DNA from: Candidatus Thiovulum stygium
GTDB taxonomy: Bacteria > Campylobacterota > Campylobacteria > Campylobacterales > Thiovulaceae
Reading direction: 5' to 3'
DNA: 64,000 bases
Assembly (NCBI GenBank): GCA_021582295.1
Contig: CP091137.1
Coordinates: 1 to 64,000, forward strand
A model generated the notes under the pieces. The model did no database searches. It saw only the letters and a list, made by a program, of their open reading frames with translations, and had not been told where the DNA came from. Positions 1 to 11,247 of the stretch are shown here, one piece after another (within the stretch, counting starts at the first letter, position 1; the number at the start of each line of letters is the position of its first letter). The position numbers were made by a program, and so were the translations under genes.

Positions 1-1
1 T

Positions 2-1345
<1,344 letters not shown>

Positions 1346-1351
1346 TTAATT

Positions 1352-1780
1352 ATGGAAATTAGCAAAGCCCACGATTTTATGGTTTCAGCTCTTGACAATC
1401 GAGCAATTAGACAAAAAATGATTTCAAGTAATATCTCAAATATAGATACTCCGTTTTATCGACCTCGAGATATTGCTTTCGAAAAAGTTTTATCTGATGA
1501 GGTTGCAAAAACTTTCGACAATGAAAATAATAATGACGAATTAACTTTGGCACGAAGTAATTATCAACACATTAATGGTGAATATGATTATCCTGAAAAT
1601 TCAACTATGTTTTTTAGAGATGGACATGCTTCAAGAAATGATGGGAACTCTGTTGATTTAGATGTCGAGACAACAGAAATGGGAAAAAATTCAATGATGT
1701 ATAAAGCAGTTACCTCATCATTACGAAAAGAATCAAATATATTTAGAGCAGTTATTGCAGCATCAGAAAAAATAAGCTAG
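1352..1780 (+). CDS. flgB: Flagellar basal-body rod protein FlgB
   Basis: Proximal rod subunit of the flagellar basal body, exported by the flagellar type III apparatus. The 142-residue length and the N-terminal rod signature (RQKMISSNISNIDTPFYR) fit FlgB, and the C-terminal half carries the conserved stretch leading to MMYKAVTSSLRKE. AAAGGAG lies just before the ATG. In many Campylobacterota flgB is followed by flgC and fliE, but here the next gene is a dihydroorotase homologue, so the rod genes are split. One GATGAGGT word lies inside on each strand (1496 and 1712). Confidence 0.93.
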   Translation: MEISKAHDFMVSALDNRAIRQKMISSNISNIDTPFYRPRDIAFEKVLSDEVAKTFDNENNNDELTLARSNYQHINGEYDYPENSTMFFRDGHASRNDGNSVDLDVETTEMGKNSMMYKAVTSSLRKESNIFRAVIAASEKIS

Positions 1781-1818
1781 AAAATTTAAATTAATTTACT
1801 AAAGGGAAATAATTAGTT

Positions 1819-2877
1819 ATGCAAGAAAATAATATTATAAAAATCTACGGCTTAGCTGATCTTAATATTCTTCCAAAAGATGGAAAAATTTCTGATCAAA
1901 CATTACAAGCTCTTGCTGACAAAATGTATAAAAATGGGGTCATAATTGCTGGGTTTTCTCAAATTGAACCTTTGCTTTTTAATGATCTTCAATTTACACT
2001 TTTTGAATCTCTCATGAAAAATAAACCAAAAACTCTATTTCTTTCAATAATTTCTGGTGTAACCGAAGATGGCAAATTATCTGAATTAGGTTCTTTATCA
2101 GATCGAGCTGATGCTATATATGTGCGAACTGATCTTGATAAAAATATATTAAGACGAATATATGAATATGCCAAAATGAAAAATAAACCTGTAATTTGTC
2201 ATGTCATAGATAATCAGTTAGCTGGAGGCGGAGTCGCAAATGATACAGAAAATGCTTTTCATTTTGGTTTGCCAACTCGACATCCACTCGGAGAACGAAT
2301 TGGAGTTTCGATTGCCATCGAAATGAGTAAATTCTTTAATGTTGAAACTCTAATTAGAGGTGTAACTGATATCGAAGCTCTTAAAACTGTTGTTTCAGCA
2401 AAACAAAATGGAGCTAAAATTTATTTAGAAGTTTCGCTTTATCATCTAATTTTTGATGATTCACAATATGCAAATTTTAATAATTATGCAAAAATTGAAC
2501 CTCCATTTCAAGATCAAAATGGACAAAAATTTATGCTAGATTTATTAAAAAATGGTGATATAGATATATTAACTTCGCTTCATCATAATATTTCTGAATC
2601 AGAAAAAAATGGTTCTTTTAAAGAGTCTAAATATGGAGTTTCTTCGCTTGATGCAATTTTACCAATATATTATACACTTTTTGTAAAAACTGGTTATATT
2701 ACTTTAGAAAGATTAACAGAATTGACTTCAAAAAATATTTTTAAATTTTTACAATTTAGACCAAGTTTAAATAAGAAAATAGATTTTGATATTTCAGAAT
2801 CTGCTTTTACAGAGGTGAAAGATGCAAAATCTTTACTTTTTGGTCAAAAATTTAATGGTAAAGTTATACTTAATTAA
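1819..2877 (+). CDS. Non-catalytic dihydroorotase homologue (PyrC2-like)
   Basis: Amidohydrolase-fold protein of 352 residues aligning with dihydroorotases along its length, including YHLIFDD...YAKIEPPFQDQNGQKFMLDLL, which matches the product-side region of the family. The metal-binding residues are gone: there is no N-terminal HxH, and the usual catalytic ASDHAPH stretch reads TSLHHNIS, losing the aspartate. Inactive homologues are known to support aspartate transcarbamoylase structurally in several bacteria, and this one is probably such a subunit (inference). The next gene starts within its stop codon, so the two are translationally coupled. Confidence 0.8.
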   Translation: MQENNIIKIYGLADLNILPKDGKISDQTLQALADKMYKNGVIIAGFSQIEPLLFNDLQFTLFESLMKNKPKTLFLSIISGVTEDGKLSELGSLSDRADAIYVRTDLDKNILRRIYEYAKMKNKPVICHVIDNQLAGGGVANDTENAFHFGLPTRHPLGERIGVSIAIEMSKFFNVETLIRGVTDIEALKTVVSAKQNGAKIYLEVSLYHLIFDDSQYANFNNYAKIEPPFQDQNGQKFMLDLLKNGDIDILTSLHHNISESEKNGSFKESKYGVSSLDAILPIYYTLFVKTGYITLERLTELTSKNIFKFLQFRPSLNKKIDFDISESAFTEVKDAKSLLFGQKFNGKVILN

Positions 2878-3479
2878 TGTTTCTTGAAACTATCAAAGTT
2901 GCAAATGGCGAATTTTTAAATTTAGATTTTCATCAATGGCGAATTAATTGGACTTTAAAAGAGTTAAATATAAATAATAATATAAATTTAATTAATTATA
3001 TATCACAAGAGTTTAATTTAGATAAAAATAAAATTTATCGTTGTCGTATTTTATATCAAAAAGATATTTTAGAAATTCAATTTATTGAATATTTTGAGAA
3101 AAATATTAAAAATATAGTTTTATTAAATGGTGAAAATTTAAATTATAAATATAAATTTTCTAATCGTTCCCAAATTGAACTTTTAAAACAAAATATTTAT
3201 AATTCAGCTATTGATGAGGTCTTATTTTATAAAAATGGCTTTATAACAGATTTTTCTATTGGTAATATAGCTATTAAAAATAAAAATATATGGATAACTC
3301 CAAAAGAACCAATTTTAAGAGGCACAACTAGAGAAAGATTTTTAAGAAAAAATGAGCTTGTTGAAACAGATATTTTAAAATCTGATTTTATAAATTTAGT
3401 TAAAAATAGTAGTGAAATTGCTATTTTAAATAGTTTAGTTGGTTTTAAAATATTACCAGATTTAAAAATTATATTTTAA
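2877..3479 (+). CDS. Class IV aminotransferase, 4-amino-4-deoxychorismate lyase-like
   Basis: A 200-residue PLP fold-type IV protein. The C-terminal half shows the family layout: TDFSIGNIAI (compare the usual E/TxxxxNIF), then PILRGTTRERFLR for the phosphate-binding loop. It is short, as PabC-like lyases of this phylum often are. PabC makes p-aminobenzoate for folate, which is the likeliest role, but branched-chain or D-amino-acid aminotransferases share the fold. The start overlaps the stop of the preceding gene (TAATG), implying coupled translation. Very low GC. Confidence 0.7.
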   Translation: MFLETIKVANGEFLNLDFHQWRINWTLKELNINNNINLINYISQEFNLDKNKIYRCRILYQKDILEIQFIEYFEKNIKNIVLLNGENLNYKYKFSNRSQIELLKQNIYNSAIDEVLFYKNGFITDFSIGNIAIKNKNIWITPKEPILRGTTRERFLRKNELVETDILKSDFINLVKNSSEIAILNSLVGFKILPDLKIIF

Positions 3480-3565
3480 ATTGTCAAATATTTTTTAAGT
3501 TTGATACAATTCAAACAACAATTCCTTATTTGGAATTAAAATATATTACATTGGAGTTACTAAAA

Positions 3566-4189
3566 ATGGAAAATATAAAATTAAAATATGTTGGAGATAA
3601 ACCAACTATTTCACAACACGGTATATATTTTAACTCGTCTAAACCTGATAAATATATATATCTTCAGGCTCTTTCGCATGTGGTTGGTTCGCTTGTAGCT
3701 CTTGGAGAACATGAAAAATCTGTTGAAAATTTTGATTTGAGAAAAAAAGTTTCAGATTCACAAATTTTAGATCTTTTATATAAAGTCTATCCTAATTTTG
3801 ACTCTTTTTATAGATCTCATGTTGAAGAATATGCAAAAAAACTTGAACATGAAGTTGAAGAGGTTCGCGAAATTATCACACTTTCAGATGAAGAACGAGA
3901 AATTCTTGAAAGCAATTTTAATATAATGCGAGATTATAGAATTCAAAGAGCAAAAAATAAACTCGTTTATGAAGCTATTATTCATGGTTGTGTTGAAATT
4001 ATATTAAATAGACATGTTTCACATTTAAAAGCTATTTTCACAAGAGAATTTTTTCATGTTTTTCAATCTATTAAAAATGCAATCGAATCAATGAGATCAG
4101 CTCCAGAAACATCGTTAAAATTTATTGAAACAATTGGCTCAAATGAGATCGAAATTGAATTAAGAGTGAAATTTTTCGGACTAAGTTAA
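3566..4189 (+). CDS. Conserved hypothetical protein, probably Campylobacterota-specific
   Basis: I do not recognise a named family. The frame opens at 3530, but the ATG at 3566 has a GGAG nine bases upstream and gives a natural N-terminus (MENIKLKYVGDKP), so I place the start there (207 residues). The protein is soluble-looking and charged. The N-terminal part carries YLQALSHVVGSLVALGEH, the middle is a likely coiled coil (KKLEHEVEEVREII), and the C-terminal half has a histidine-containing stretch (HGCVEIILNRHVSHLKAIF). It precedes truA on the same strand, 18 bp away, and they may be co-transcribed. Confidence 0.6.
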   Translation: MENIKLKYVGDKPTISQHGIYFNSSKPDKYIYLQALSHVVGSLVALGEHEKSVENFDLRKKVSDSQILDLLYKVYPNFDSFYRSHVEEYAKKLEHEVEEVREIITLSDEEREILESNFNIMRDYRIQRAKNKLVYEAIIHGCVEIILNRHVSHLKAIFTREFFHVFQSIKNAIESMRSAPETSLKFIETIGSNEIEIELRVKFFGLS

Positions 4190-4207
4190 ACTATAAAATA
4201 TAAATTA

Positions 4208-4933
4208 ATGATTAGATTTGCAGTAAAAATAGCTTATGATGGAAGTCAATTTTTTGGTTCGCAAAGCCAAACAAATCAAAATGGAGTTGAAGATTTTTTA
4301 AATAAAGCTCTCAAAAATATTAATTTGACCTCATCATCTGTTGTTCTTGCTGGACGAACTGATCGTGGAGTTCATGCAACTGGTTCAATATTTCATGTTG
4401 ATTTACCAGATTTTTGGACTCCCTCAAAATTTCAATATGCTCTTACTCGAGGGCTTCCACCTACTATTTTAATAAAAAATGTCTATTTAGTTAATAATAA
4501 TTTTCATGCAAGATTTTCTGCCAAAAGTAGAGTTTATAGATATATTATTTCTCAAGAAAATATAAATCCTTTTGAAAATAATTATTTAACTTTTATTCAA
4601 AAACAAATTGATATTCAAAAAATTCAATCTGCAATAAAACTTTTAGAGGGCGAACATGATTTTAAAGCTTTTTTAAAAGTTGGTTCGCCAATAGAAAGCT
4701 CTATTAGATTTATATTTAATGCTAAAATTTATAAATATAAATCTAAAATAATCTTTTTATTTGAAGGTAATGGCTTTTTAAGAAGTCAAGTTAGATTAAT
4801 GGTCGGATTTTTATTAAAAATAGGCTATGGTGAATTAAATTCAATTCATCTTCAAAGACAATTAAATGGTGAATCGATTTTTCGCGAACCAGTTTCTCCA
4901 AATGGACTTTATCTTATTAGAATAAAATATTAA
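4208..4933 (+). CDS. truA: tRNA pseudouridine synthase A
   Basis: Converts uridines 38-40 of the tRNA anticodon arm to pseudouridine. The 241 residues contain the catalytic aspartate in AGRTDRGVHATG and the later FLRSQVRLMVGFLLKIG motif, both diagnostic. The length is typical for the family. One GATGAGGT word (reverse orientation, 4328) falls in a Thr-Ser-Ser context. No problem seen. Confidence 0.96.
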   Translation: MIRFAVKIAYDGSQFFGSQSQTNQNGVEDFLNKALKNINLTSSSVVLAGRTDRGVHATGSIFHVDLPDFWTPSKFQYALTRGLPPTILIKNVYLVNNNFHARFSAKSRVYRYIISQENINPFENNYLTFIQKQIDIQKIQSAIKLLEGEHDFKAFLKVGSPIESSIRFIFNAKIYKYKSKIIFLFEGNGFLRSQVRLMVGFLLKIGYGELNSIHLQRQLNGESIFREPVSPNGLYLIRIKY

Positions 4934-4983
4934 ATTATAGATATTTTATTGATCTACTTTTACTATTCAATCAGTTTTTATAT

Positions 4984-4994
4984 TATAATATAAT
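4984..4994 (+). promoter_or_regulatory. Candidate sigma70 -10 region for the hybrid kinase
   Basis: Two overlapping TATAAT hexamers (4984-4989 and 4989-4994) lie about 30-40 bases before the ATG at 5023. Sigma70 promoters of this phylum usually have a strong -10 and a weak or absent -35, which fits. AGGA follows at the ribosome-binding position. AT-rich background makes chance matches common. Confidence 0.45.
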
Positions 4995-5022
4995 ATGAGA
5001 ATATTTTATAGGATTATTATAA

Positions 5023-7346
5023 ATGAGTAAAGAATTTGATCTTAAATTAGAATTAAAAAGAATGAACATTTTATATGTCGAAGATGAAGAAATGACTCGA
5101 AAGACTTTCGAAAGATCTTTAAGCAGAATGTTTGGAAATATTTTTCAAGCTGAAAATGGTAAAGTTGGTCTTGAAATATTTAAACGAGAACATATCGATT
5201 TAATATTAACAGATGTCAATATGCCTGAAATGAATGGGCTTGAAATGTCTCAAGAAATTAAAGCTATTAATAATAGATTACCAATTATTATATCGTCAGC
5301 TTATAATGATAGTAATTTTTTAATGCAAGCAATTGATATTGGCATTGATCATTATATTACTAAACCTATTGATATGCGAAAATTTAGAACAAAACTTGAT
5401 GAAATAGCTCTAAATTTTTATAACAAAAGAATTTTAGAAGAACGAGAAAAAGCTCTTGAGCTTGAAAGAAAACTTTTCGCTACTGTTCTAAATTCGCAAG
5501 CTGCTATCGCTATGCTTTTTACAAAAAATGATCACATTTTATTTACGAATGAAGCTTTTTTCCAAACTTTTGGTTTTAAAAATATTGAAGAGTTTAAAAC
5601 TCATCATTCGAATATAAATGCTCTTTTTATTGATTATCCAGAATTGCATGATGCAAATGGTTGGGCTGATATCGTTCTAAAAAAACATATTAAAAAAGTA
5701 GCAATGATCGATAAAAATGGTCGCAAACAAATTTTTAATCTTGAAATGATTAGATTACCTGAAGAAAATGAAGCTGATTATAGTATTACTCTTAATAATA
5801 TAACAATGTTAGAAGATGCTATCGTTCAAGCTGAAGAATCAAATCAGGCAAAAAGTAAATTTTTAGCTAATATGAGTCATGAAATTAGAACTCCTATGAA
5901 TGGTATTATCGGTTTTGCTGAAGTTCTTAAAAAAGGTGATCTAAGTTCTCAACAACGAGAATTTGTAAATATAATATCTAAAAGTGCTTCTAGTTTATTA
6001 GATATTATTAATGATATTTTAGATTTTTCTAAAATTGAAAGTGGAAAACTTGATCTTGAAAATGCTAAATTTAATTTATTTGAAGAATTTGAATCTGTTA
6101 TAGAACTATTTAGTGCTAAAACTTATGAAAAAAATATAAAATTAATATCATTTATTCATCCACAACTTCCAGCTATCGTATATGGTGATTCTTTAAGAAT
6201 AAAGCAGATTTTAATTAATCTCATTGGCAATGCTATAAAATTTACTCCTGATTATGGTGTTGTTAGAGTAAATATAAGTAAAATAGAAGAAAGTGATTTA
6301 ACTATAAAATTACTTTTTTCTGTTGAAGATACTGGTATCGGAATTCCAAAAGAGAAACAACAACTTATTTTTACTCCATTTTCTCAAGCTGATTCTTCCA
6401 CTTCGCGAAAATTTGGTGGAACTGGACTTGGACTCGCAATTTCTACAAAACTTTTACAACTTATGGGAAGTTCTTTAAAATTAGAGAGTGAAGTAGGTCG
6501 TGGCAGTAAATTCTTTTTTCAATTAGGTTTTCATACAGAGGGCAAAAAATTACAACACGAATTTAGTGCAACTTCTCGAGAGTTTAATGTCGCTATTTAT
6601 AAATCTCAAGATATGAAAATTTATGAAGAACTTCTATTAGATTATTTAAATGCTTTTGGTTTGCATTCAAGAATGTTCTCAAATATAAATGAACTTGAAT
6701 CTATCTCATTTCCAAAAACAGCAATATTTTTATCAACTGTTATTGATTTCGAAATTCTTGAAAAACTTGAAGAAAATAAAATTGCAAAAATTTTAATTAC
6801 TGATAAACAGTTTCAACTTTCTGAAAATGAAAAAAGCATTTTAATGAAATTGTTTATCATCCTTTAAATGGTTCTAAAATTTTTAATTCATTAATTAATT
6901 ATGTTGAAAAATTAACTGCTGTAACTAATAATGATCATTCAGAAGAAGAAGAAATTATGCTCTCGTTTTCTGGTAAAAAAGTTCTTGTTCTTGAAGATAA
7001 TGATGTTAATCAACAACTTATATCTTTTATGCTCGAAATGGTTGAAATTGAAGTTGAAATTGCAGAAAATGGAAAAATTGGTATCGATAAATTTAAATTA
7101 TCTCATTTTGATTTAGTCTTAATGGATATAAATATGCCTGTTATGAATGGACTTGAAGCAACTAGTGAAATTATAGATTATGAAAAGCTTCGTCGTTTAA
7201 AACATGTTCCTATTGTTGCACTTACTGCAAATGCTATAAAAGGCGATCGCGAAAGATTTATATCTTATGGTATGGATGATTATTTATCTAAACCTATTGA
7301 TAAAAATGAATTAGATAGAATCTTACAAACCTATCTTAAAGATTAA
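5023..7346 (+). pseudogene. Hybrid sensor histidine kinase/response regulator, split by a -1 frameshift
   Basis: One gene in two frames. Part one (5023-6867) holds an N-terminal receiver (phospho-acceptor in [10 protein letters not shown]), a PAS-like segment, a HisKA domain ([13 protein letters not shown]) and an ATPase domain ([17 protein letters not shown]), then stops early. Part two continues in the frame one base back, giving a second receiver (VLMDINMPVMNG, switch lysine in YLSKPID) ending at 7346. The frame-two region is open from 6831, and the frames join at a run of six A (6830-6835). One extra base there restores a REC-PAS-HisKA-HATPase-REC protein of about 774 residues. ATG 6957 could alternatively start a free receiver. 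A read or consensus error is the first explanation to exclude. Confidence 0.85.
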
Positions 7347-7369
7347 ATATATTAGGAAATACAAAATTA

Positions 7370-9004
7370 ATGTCAGACTCTAAATCTAATGTATTAGCAT
7401 TAAAATATCGACCTAAGAATTTTAAAGAGTTGCTTGGACAAGAGTCTGTTTCTAGAACATTACGATACAGTCTCGAAAACAATAATCTTGCAAATGCTTA
7501 TTTATTTTCTGGTTTAAGAGGTAGTGGAAAAACTTCAAGCGCAAGAATATTTTCTAAAACAATTTTATGTCAAAAAATGCCTATTGCTGATCCATGTGAA
7601 GAATGCGATAGTTGTAAAATGGCAAATAATAATAATCATCCTGATATTATAGAAATGGATGGTGCTTCAAATCGTGGTATAGATGATATTCGAAATTTGA
7701 TTAGTCAAACCCAATATACTCCTATTTCTGGAAAATATAAAATATTTATAATCGATGAGGTGCATATGCTTACAAAAGAAGCTTTTAATGCACTTCTCAA
7801 AACTCTTGAAGAACCTCCAGCACATATAAAATTTATTCTTGCAACAACTGATCCTCTTAAATTACCCGCAACTATTTTAAGTCGAACTCAACATTTTAAT
7901 TTTAAAAGAGTTGAAAATAAATTAGTAATTGAACATTTAAAGCATATTCTTCAAATAGAACATATTAATTATGATCAAGATTCTATCAATAGAATCGTTA
8001 AACGAGGTGAAGGTTCGCTTCGAGATACTTTAACAACTCTTCAACAGGCAATTGCTTATTGTGGAAATAAACTTGAAATTTCTAAAGTTGTTGAAATGCT
8101 TGGAGCTGTCGAGCCAATTAAATTAAATGATTTAATTAATAAAATTACCTCATCAGATCGTGCTGGAATTATAAATATGATTCCAAGTTTTGCTAAATAT
8201 GAAACAGATAGAATTTTTGATGAATTAATAGATGTCATTAAAGAAAAAATGTTCGAACAAAAACTCGACTTAAATATAATAGAAAGATTCTTTTCAGCCC
8301 TAAATAGTGGCAAAATGCTTTTAAATAGTGGAGCAAATAGCGAATTTGTTCTATCTCTAACTCTTTTAAAAATGATTACTCCAAATGAGAATGAACGATT
8401 TGAAAAAGTAGTTTATATTGAAAAAGAAGTTATTAAAAAGCCTCAATTAGAATTAAAAATTGAACCAGAATTTAAAATTGAGAAAACTTCTGATGAAATT
8501 TTTAAAACTGAAGTTTTAGAAGAAATTAGAAATAAAAATCCTCCAACTAATAAAATTAGTGATGACTTTTTAATAAATTGTCTGAAAAATCACTATTTGT
8601 ATTTGCAGTATGCTGCTGATATTGCTGAAATTACGATTGATGTATGTTTTGAAAATGATTTCAATGGCAAATGTGCAAAAGCTATAAAAAATAGATTAAC
8701 ACTTATAGAAGGTGTTTTAACAGGTCAATTTAATAATGGTTTAAAGCCTTTTATTAAATATAATACGGAATGTGTAAAACACAATAAAACTATAAATATT
8801 CAAGTAATTAAAAAAATAGATAATAAAATTATTGATCCTATTCAAGCAAATATTGATTTGATATCTCAAGAGTTAGAAGAAATTAATTATTTTAATAATA
8901 CTAATGATATTGCTATAAATAATCAGCTTGATTCAATTAATGATTTTGAAAGTCTTCAAGAGATTCTATTAGAAATTTTTCCACATGGAGAAATAATCCA
9001 ATAA
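7370..9004 (+). CDS. dnaX: DNA polymerase III subunit gamma/tau
   Basis: Clamp-loader ATPase of the replicase. Walker A is GLRGSGKTSSAR, followed by the zinc module CQKM...CEECDSCKM, Walker B IIDEVHML, and the sensor region TLEEPPAHIKFILATTD, within the first 250 residues. The C-terminal 200 residues are less conserved, as expected for the tau tail. At 544 residues it is of normal size for the group. The Walker B codons are written with the GATGAGGT octamer (7754). Confidence 0.96.
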   Translation: MSDSKSNVLALKYRPKNFKELLGQESVSRTLRYSLENNNLANAYLFSGLRGSGKTSSARIFSKTILCQKMPIADPCEECDSCKMANNNNHPDIIEMDGASNRGIDDIRNLISQTQYTPISGKYKIFIIDEVHMLTKEAFNALLKTLEEPPAHIKFILATTDPLKLPATILSRTQHFNFKRVENKLVIEHLKHILQIEHINYDQDSINRIVKRGEGSLRDTLTTLQQAIAYCGNKLEISKVVEMLGAVEPIKLNDLINKITSSDRAGIINMIPSFAKYETDRIFDELIDVIKEKMFEQKLDLNIIERFFSALNSGKMLLNSGANSEFVLSLTLLKMITPNENERFEKVVYIEKEVIKKPQLELKIEPEFKIEKTSDEIFKTEVLEEIRNKNPPTNKISDDFLINCLKNHYLYLQYAADIAEITIDVCFENDFNGKCAKAIKNRLTLIEGVLTGQFNNGLKPFIKYNTECVKHNKTINIQVIKKIDNKIIDPIQANIDLISQELEEINYFNNTNDIAINNQLDSINDFESLQEILLEIFPHGEIIQ

Positions 9005-9014
9005 TTCAGAGTTA

Positions 9015-9045
9015 AAATGGAACAGATTAAAAAACTGTTCCATTT
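9015..9045. terminator. Bidirectional terminator between dnaX and ccdA
   Basis: An 11-bp perfect inverted repeat (AAATGGAACAG, 9015-9025, with CTGTTCCATTT, 9035-9045) sits between two convergent genes with A/T runs on both sides, so it can end transcription from either strand. Confidence 0.8.
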
Positions 9046-9061
9046 GTGATTATGTTTTTAC

Positions 9062-9799
9062 TTATTGTAAAGTTAATAATTCTGTAAGTAAGCCCATACT
9101 TCCTGAAGCAATTGCAATTCCAATTCCAATTAATAAAAGTCCTGAAATTATTTCGATTGCTCTAAAATGTCTTTTAACTTTTGTCATTAAGCCAATTGCA
9201 TAACTTGTCAAAATAGCTGATAAGAAAAATGGAACTGCTAAACCGATAGCAAAAGTTGTCATTAGCATAATTGCATCATTGCCACTTGCATAAGTTAAAA
9301 TTGAGCCAAGAATTGGTCCAACACAAGGTGTCCAACCAAGAGCGAAAGATAAACCTAAAATAAAAGGAGCTATAAATTTCATAAATCCATTTTGTTTTTC
9401 AGTTGAACCAAAATTTGTTCTCATCTCAAAATTTAATATAGGTATATTTATAATTTTCATCATATGTATTCCGAAAACTATAACAAGAATTCCAGCAAAA
9501 ATAGCAACCTCTTTAGATTTTAAAAAGTCGCCAATTGTACCATCAACAACAACACCAAGCAAAATAAAAATAAGACTAAAACCAAAAATAAACGATAGCG
9601 AAGCAAGAGCTATATTTATTCGTTCAGTTGTAGAAATCTGCGCTTGACCGCTAATCTGTTTATAAGACAATCCAGAAATATATGAAAGATAAGCGGGAAT
9701 AAGTGGCAATATACAAGGACTTAAAAAAGTTATAACTCCACCAAGAAAACTAACGACATAAGGCATCGTTTCAAAAAGTTTAACAAGAGTCTCTTCCAT
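9062..9799 (-). CDS. ccdA: Cytochrome c biogenesis protein CcdA (DsbD-like transmembrane protein)
   Basis: Inner-membrane thiol carrier passing reducing equivalents from cytoplasmic thioredoxin to the periplasm for cytochrome c maturation. The 245 residues form about six hydrophobic segments with the paired cysteines of the family: FLSPCILPLIPAYLSYISG near the N-terminus and LGWTPCVGPILG in the middle. It overlaps nothing and lies 23 bp downstream of gatC on the same strand. Its presence fits a genome with c-type cytochromes such as NapB. Confidence 0.9.
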   Translation of the reverse strand: MEETLVKLFETMPYVVSFLGGVITFLSPCILPLIPAYLSYISGLSYKQISGQAQISTTERINIALASLSFIFGFSLIFILLGVVVDGTIGDFLKSKEVAIFAGILVIVFGIHMMKIINIPILNFEMRTNFGSTEKQNGFMKFIAPFILGLSFALGWTPCVGPILGSILTYASGNDAIMLMTTFAIGLAVPFFLSAILTSYAIGLMTKVKRHFRAIEIISGLLLIGIGIAIASGSMGLLTELLTLQ

Positions 9800-9822
9800 A
9801 TTTTTCCTCTATTTACATATAA

Positions 9823-10113
9823 TTATTCGATTATTTTTGCAACAAAAAAGAAATTATCTTCTCGACGAGGAGCATGCTTTAATATATCAACATTGATATT
9901 TTTATCAATATTTGCTATATCTTCTCGCAAAGTTGCATGTTCATCTGAAAGTGAAAATCTGCTAGATAAACCATCCGTATTCAACTCATTTAAATTCTTA
10001 ACAAATTCAAGAATTTCTTCAAGTTGAAATATAATTTCTGCTCGTTTTTCTGTTTCTATTTTTAAATAAGATAGATTTTCAAGTTTGCTTAATAACTTTT
10101 GATCAATTATCAA
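9823..10113 (-). CDS. gatC: Asp-tRNA(Asn)/Glu-tRNA(Gln) amidotransferase subunit C
   Basis: Small 96-residue subunit of GatCAB, which amidates mischarged Glu-tRNA(Gln) and Asp-tRNA(Asn). It has the normal GatC plan: an N-terminal helix (LLSKLENLSYLKIETEKR), a central linker rich in Asn/Asp, and a C-terminal strand ending in the family signature (LKHAPRREDNFFFVAKIIE). Confidence 0.93.
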   Translation of the reverse strand: MIIDQKLLSKLENLSYLKIETEKRAEIIFQLEEILEFVKNLNELNTDGLSSRFSLSDEHATLREDIANIDKNINVDILKHAPRREDNFFFVAKIIE

Positions 10114-10249
10114 AATAGCCTCCTAAATATAAATTTTAAATATTCTATCAGAATTATGATATTTTTTAAATTTATATTTTACCTTTGAGATATTGAGAAT
10201 ATATAAAATATTTAACCTCATCAAAAATTAAGTTATATAATTTTATGAA

Positions 10250-11170
10250 CTATTTTTTCATATCTGCAAGAATTTGACTTTTTCTAAGAGCCTCTTCTTT
10301 TGAAAGAATTTGAATATTCGATAAACTATTTGTTCCACCCATAGCAATAGGAACGACATAATCTATAACAACATCACTTACAGGTGTCGGAACTCCTGTT
10401 GCTGAAAGTGCAAAACTAATCGCTTTTCCAGTTAAATCGCTTTTTAAAACTCCACCATTTTGTTTAATATTTTCAGCGACAATTAAAGCCATGCCTTCTT
10501 GAGAAAGTCCTTTATTTTTTTCAAGTTCTTTTTCAATTTTCATAACTTTCGCTAAATTATCGCGATCTTTGGATTTAAGAAAACTCGTATAATCAAGACG
10601 ATTATTGCTGTAATCAGTAATTGCATTTTTAAAATCCAAAAAAGTCATAGCTTGAGGTGGAATTCCATATACCATTGCAACGATAATAATCGCTCCAATT
10701 ATAATTTCAGTTTTATGTTCTTTCGTATAAGTTAAACTTTTTTCTAAATATAATGGAGCATTTTCTCGAACAGCATTTGCAACTTTCATAGTTGCTTCAG
10801 AAGTTTTATCCCAAGCTTCACCAGTTTTTTGAGTTGTTACATCAATGGCTTGATTTGTAGTTTTAGAGGTTGTTTCAAGGGTATCTTTAGCAACTTTTGA
10901 AGTAACATCAAGAGCTTCACCAGTTTTTTGAGTTGTTACATCAATGGCTTGATTTGTAGTTTTAGAGGTTGTTTCAGCTACATTATTAGAAACCTCGCCT
11001 GTCGTATCAATTACTTTTTTGCTAATTTCAACTGTTGAATCAGCAGTCTCTTTAGAAAATTCTACTGTTTTATTCCAAGCTTCTGATATTCCAGAAAAAA
11101 AATCTGCTTTTAAATTTATAGTATAAACTGTTGAACTTGTAAAAGCTAGAACTAATAATTTTTTTTGCAA
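10250..11170 (-). CDS. Exported or anchored coiled repeat protein with degenerate HNH-like C-terminus
   Basis: No named family recognised. The 306 residues begin with a basic, hydrophobic, signal-like stretch. Residues about 25-130 are a Thr/Ser/Lys/Val-rich heptad-like region in which a 33-residue unit is repeated, encoded by two 64-bp exact copies (10814-10877 and 10913-10976). A hydrophobic helix follows (TEIIIGAIIIVAMVYGIPP). The C-terminal 40 residues read DYVVPIAMGGTNSLSNIQ and resemble the DHVxPxxxGGxNxxxNxQ core of HNH nucleases, but tyrosine replaces the first histidine. I see no immunity-like neighbour. It could be an envelope filament protein or a relic of a secreted nuclease. Confidence 0.55.
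   Translation of the reverse strand: MQKKLLVLAFTSSTVYTINLKADFFSGISEAWNKTVEFSKETADSTVEISKKVIDTTGEVSNNVAETTSKTTNQAIDVTTQKTGEALDVTSKVAKDTLETTSKTTNQAIDVTTQKTGEAWDKTSEATMKVANAVRENAPLYLEKSLTYTKEHKTEIIIGAIIIVAMVYGIPPQAMTFLDFKNAITDYSNNRLDYTSFLKSKDRDNLAKVMKIEKELEKNKGLSQEGMALIVAENIKQNGGVLKSDLTGKAISFALSATGVPTPVSDVVIDYVVPIAMGGTNSLSNIQILSKEEALRKSQILADMKK
10814..10976 (-). repeat. Intragenic direct repeat, two exact 64-bp copies at 99-bp period
   Basis: Copies at 10814-10877 and 10913-10976 are identical across 64 bases. The 99-bp period is a multiple of three, so changes in copy number keep the frame and add or remove 33 residues of the coiled region. Confidence 0.9.
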
Positions 11171-11247
11171 ATATAACTCCTATTTTTATTTTATGGAATT
11201 TTACAAAGTCTTGAAAAGTGAAAATGGATATTTGTATGTTTTTCGGC

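Noticed and set aside
6829-6837. Programmed -1 ribosomal frameshifting in the hybrid kinase.
   Set aside because: The codons in the original frame are GAA AAA AGC, which is not a standard slippery heptamer, and similar homopolymer breaks occur in six other places.
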